This document shows, in pieces, positions 63,296 through 64,000 of a stretch of DNA of 64,000 bases. Position numbers and translations under genes: made by a program. Numbering within the stretch: position 1 is the stretch's first letter; every line of letters begins with the position of its first letter. Origin of the DNA: Vibrio tubiashii ATCC 19109 (GTDB lineage Bacteria; Pseudomonadota; Gammaproteobacteria; Enterobacterales; Vibrionaceae); assembly GCF_000772105.1 (NCBI RefSeq), contig NZ_CP009355.1, positions 1,178,001 through 1,242,000 of the forward strand, read 5' to 3'. The notes under the pieces were generated by a model. It made no database searches. It was not told the origin of the DNA and was given only the letters and a program-made list of their open reading frames with translations.

Positions 63296-64000
63296 ATGAA
63301 AAACTCACCAATTCAGGCTGTTATCTTTGACTGGGCTGGCACTATCGTCGATTTTGGCTCATTTGCACCAACTAGCATCTTTGTTGAAGCATTCAAACAA
63401 GGCTTTGATTTCGATATCGACCTTGAAGAAGCACGCGAACCAATGGGGCTAGGTAAATGGGACCACATCCAAGCCGTTGGTCGCATCCCTGCAGTAGATA
63501 AACGTTGGAATGAGAAGTTTGGTAGCTCAATGACTAGCGAAGACATTGACGCTATCTACGCGGCGTTTATGCCTTTGCAAAAAGCAAAAGTCGCAGACCA
63601 CGCAGAACCAATCCTGAATGCAATTGAAGTGGTCAACGATCTCAAAGACAAGGGCATTAAGATTGGATCTTGTTCTGGATACCCTCGTCAGGTGATGGAC
63701 GTACTGGTTCCTGTTGCGGCGGACTACGGCTACAAGCCCGATTATGTAGTCGCAACAGATGATCTTCCTCAGGGTGGTCGTCCTGCACCTTTTATGGCAC
63801 TCAAGAACGTCATTGAGCTTAACGTGACCGATGTTAATGCCTGTATCAAGGTCGATGATGCTGCACCGGGTATCGACGAAGGTCATAACGCGGGGATGTG
63901 GACCGTAGGCCTACTGCTTTCTGGTAACGAAGCGGGGCTGACGTTTGAAGAGTACCAATCGGCAGATGAAGCAACGTTGGATGCCGCACGTGAAAAAGCG
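63296..64000 (+). CDS. phnX: Phosphonoacetaldehyde hydrolase (partial, cut by window end)
   Basis: HAD-superfamily enzyme splitting phosphonoacetaldehyde to acetaldehyde and phosphate. The 235 visible codons hold the nucleophile Asp12 in [13 protein letters not shown], the Schiff-base lysine in [21 protein letters not shown] and the metal site [12 protein letters not shown]. The usual length is about 270, so some 35 codons lie outside. AAAAAGGA lies 7 bases before ATG 63296. Final step of both the AEP and hydroxy-AEP routes. Confidence 0.95.
   Translation, partial: MKNSPIQAVIFDWAGTIVDFGSFAPTSIFVEAFKQGFDFDIDLEEAREPMGLGKWDHIQAVGRIPAVDKRWNEKFGSSMTSEDIDAIYAAFMPLQKAKVADHAEPILNAIEVVNDLKDKGIKIGSCSGYPRQVMDVLVPVAADYGYKPDYVVATDDLPQGGRPAPFMALKNVIELNVTDVNACIKVDDAAPGIDEGHNAGMWTVGLLLSGNEAGLTFEEYQSADEATLDAAREKA

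Overview
The window reads as a chromosomal stretch of a marine gammaproteobacterium, most likely a Vibrio. This rests on the gene content: a CosR-type MarR regulator divergent from a BCCT carrier, DUF3360 and DUF3316 proteins, CheV, RavA-ViaA, several GGDEF proteins, a Cti lipid isomerase, and a 2-aminoethylphosphonate (AEP) cluster that includes a PbfA-type lyase. The species cannot be fixed from sequence alone. Fifty-two protein genes are supported. No rRNA, tRNA, CRISPR array, prophage or complete insertion sequence was seen.

Layout. 0.4-7.2 kb: oxidation of branched-chain or other 2-oxo acids (E1 alpha, E1 beta, E2 with no E3), followed by etfBA and ETF-ubiquinone oxidoreductase. A LiuR-like palindrome lies between etfB and ETF-QO. 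7.2-15 kb: a Cache-PAS-DUF294 membrane receptor divergent from a DUF3360 permease, then a BCCT osmolyte carrier and an OFA-family MFS carrier. 15-26.7 kb: a FAN1-like VRR-NUC nuclease, an ammonium transporter fused to a diguanylate cyclase, an orphan protein, cis/trans fatty acid isomerase, formate-THF ligase, and a cNMP-CBS-DUF294 protein paired with a DnaQ-like exonuclease. 26.7-33.7 kb: BccT/CosR, a GGDEF protein, an Lrp regulator divergent from an EamA exporter, a Cys-rich protein and a Bcr/CflA-type MFS pump.

33.7-46 kb: viaA-ravA, NUDIX plus threonine aldolase, a small cytochrome c, a surface 5'-nucleotidase/NAD pyrophosphatase, PpiC, CheV, a soluble GGDEF protein, a DHH phosphoesterase, a DUF333 lipoprotein and a DUF218 protein. 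46-53.5 kb: amino acid and peptide use, namely serine deaminase, a LysR regulator downstream of a PuuB-like FAD oxidoreductase, and an M14 carboxypeptidase divergent from an unusual POT-like carrier that lacks the ExxER motif.

53.9-64 kb is the most coherent system: an AEP uptake and degradation locus. On the minus strand are phnS, then phnT-phnU-phnR-EamA. On the plus strand are phnW, pbfA and phnX (cut by the window end). PhnW converts AEP to phosphonoacetaldehyde, PbfA brings (R)-1-hydroxy-AEP to the same product, and PhnX releases acetaldehyde and phosphate. Three near-identical palindromes, TGGT-N4-ACCA, lie in front of phnT, phnS and phnW, and nowhere else that I noticed. They are the best candidates for the PhnR operator. 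Between phnS and phnT sits an unusual insert: a GNAT gene, nine tandem copies of an 8-bp unit just upstream of its ribosome binding site, a terminator, and a 279-bp non-coding element with perfect 18-bp inverted ends flanked by TA.
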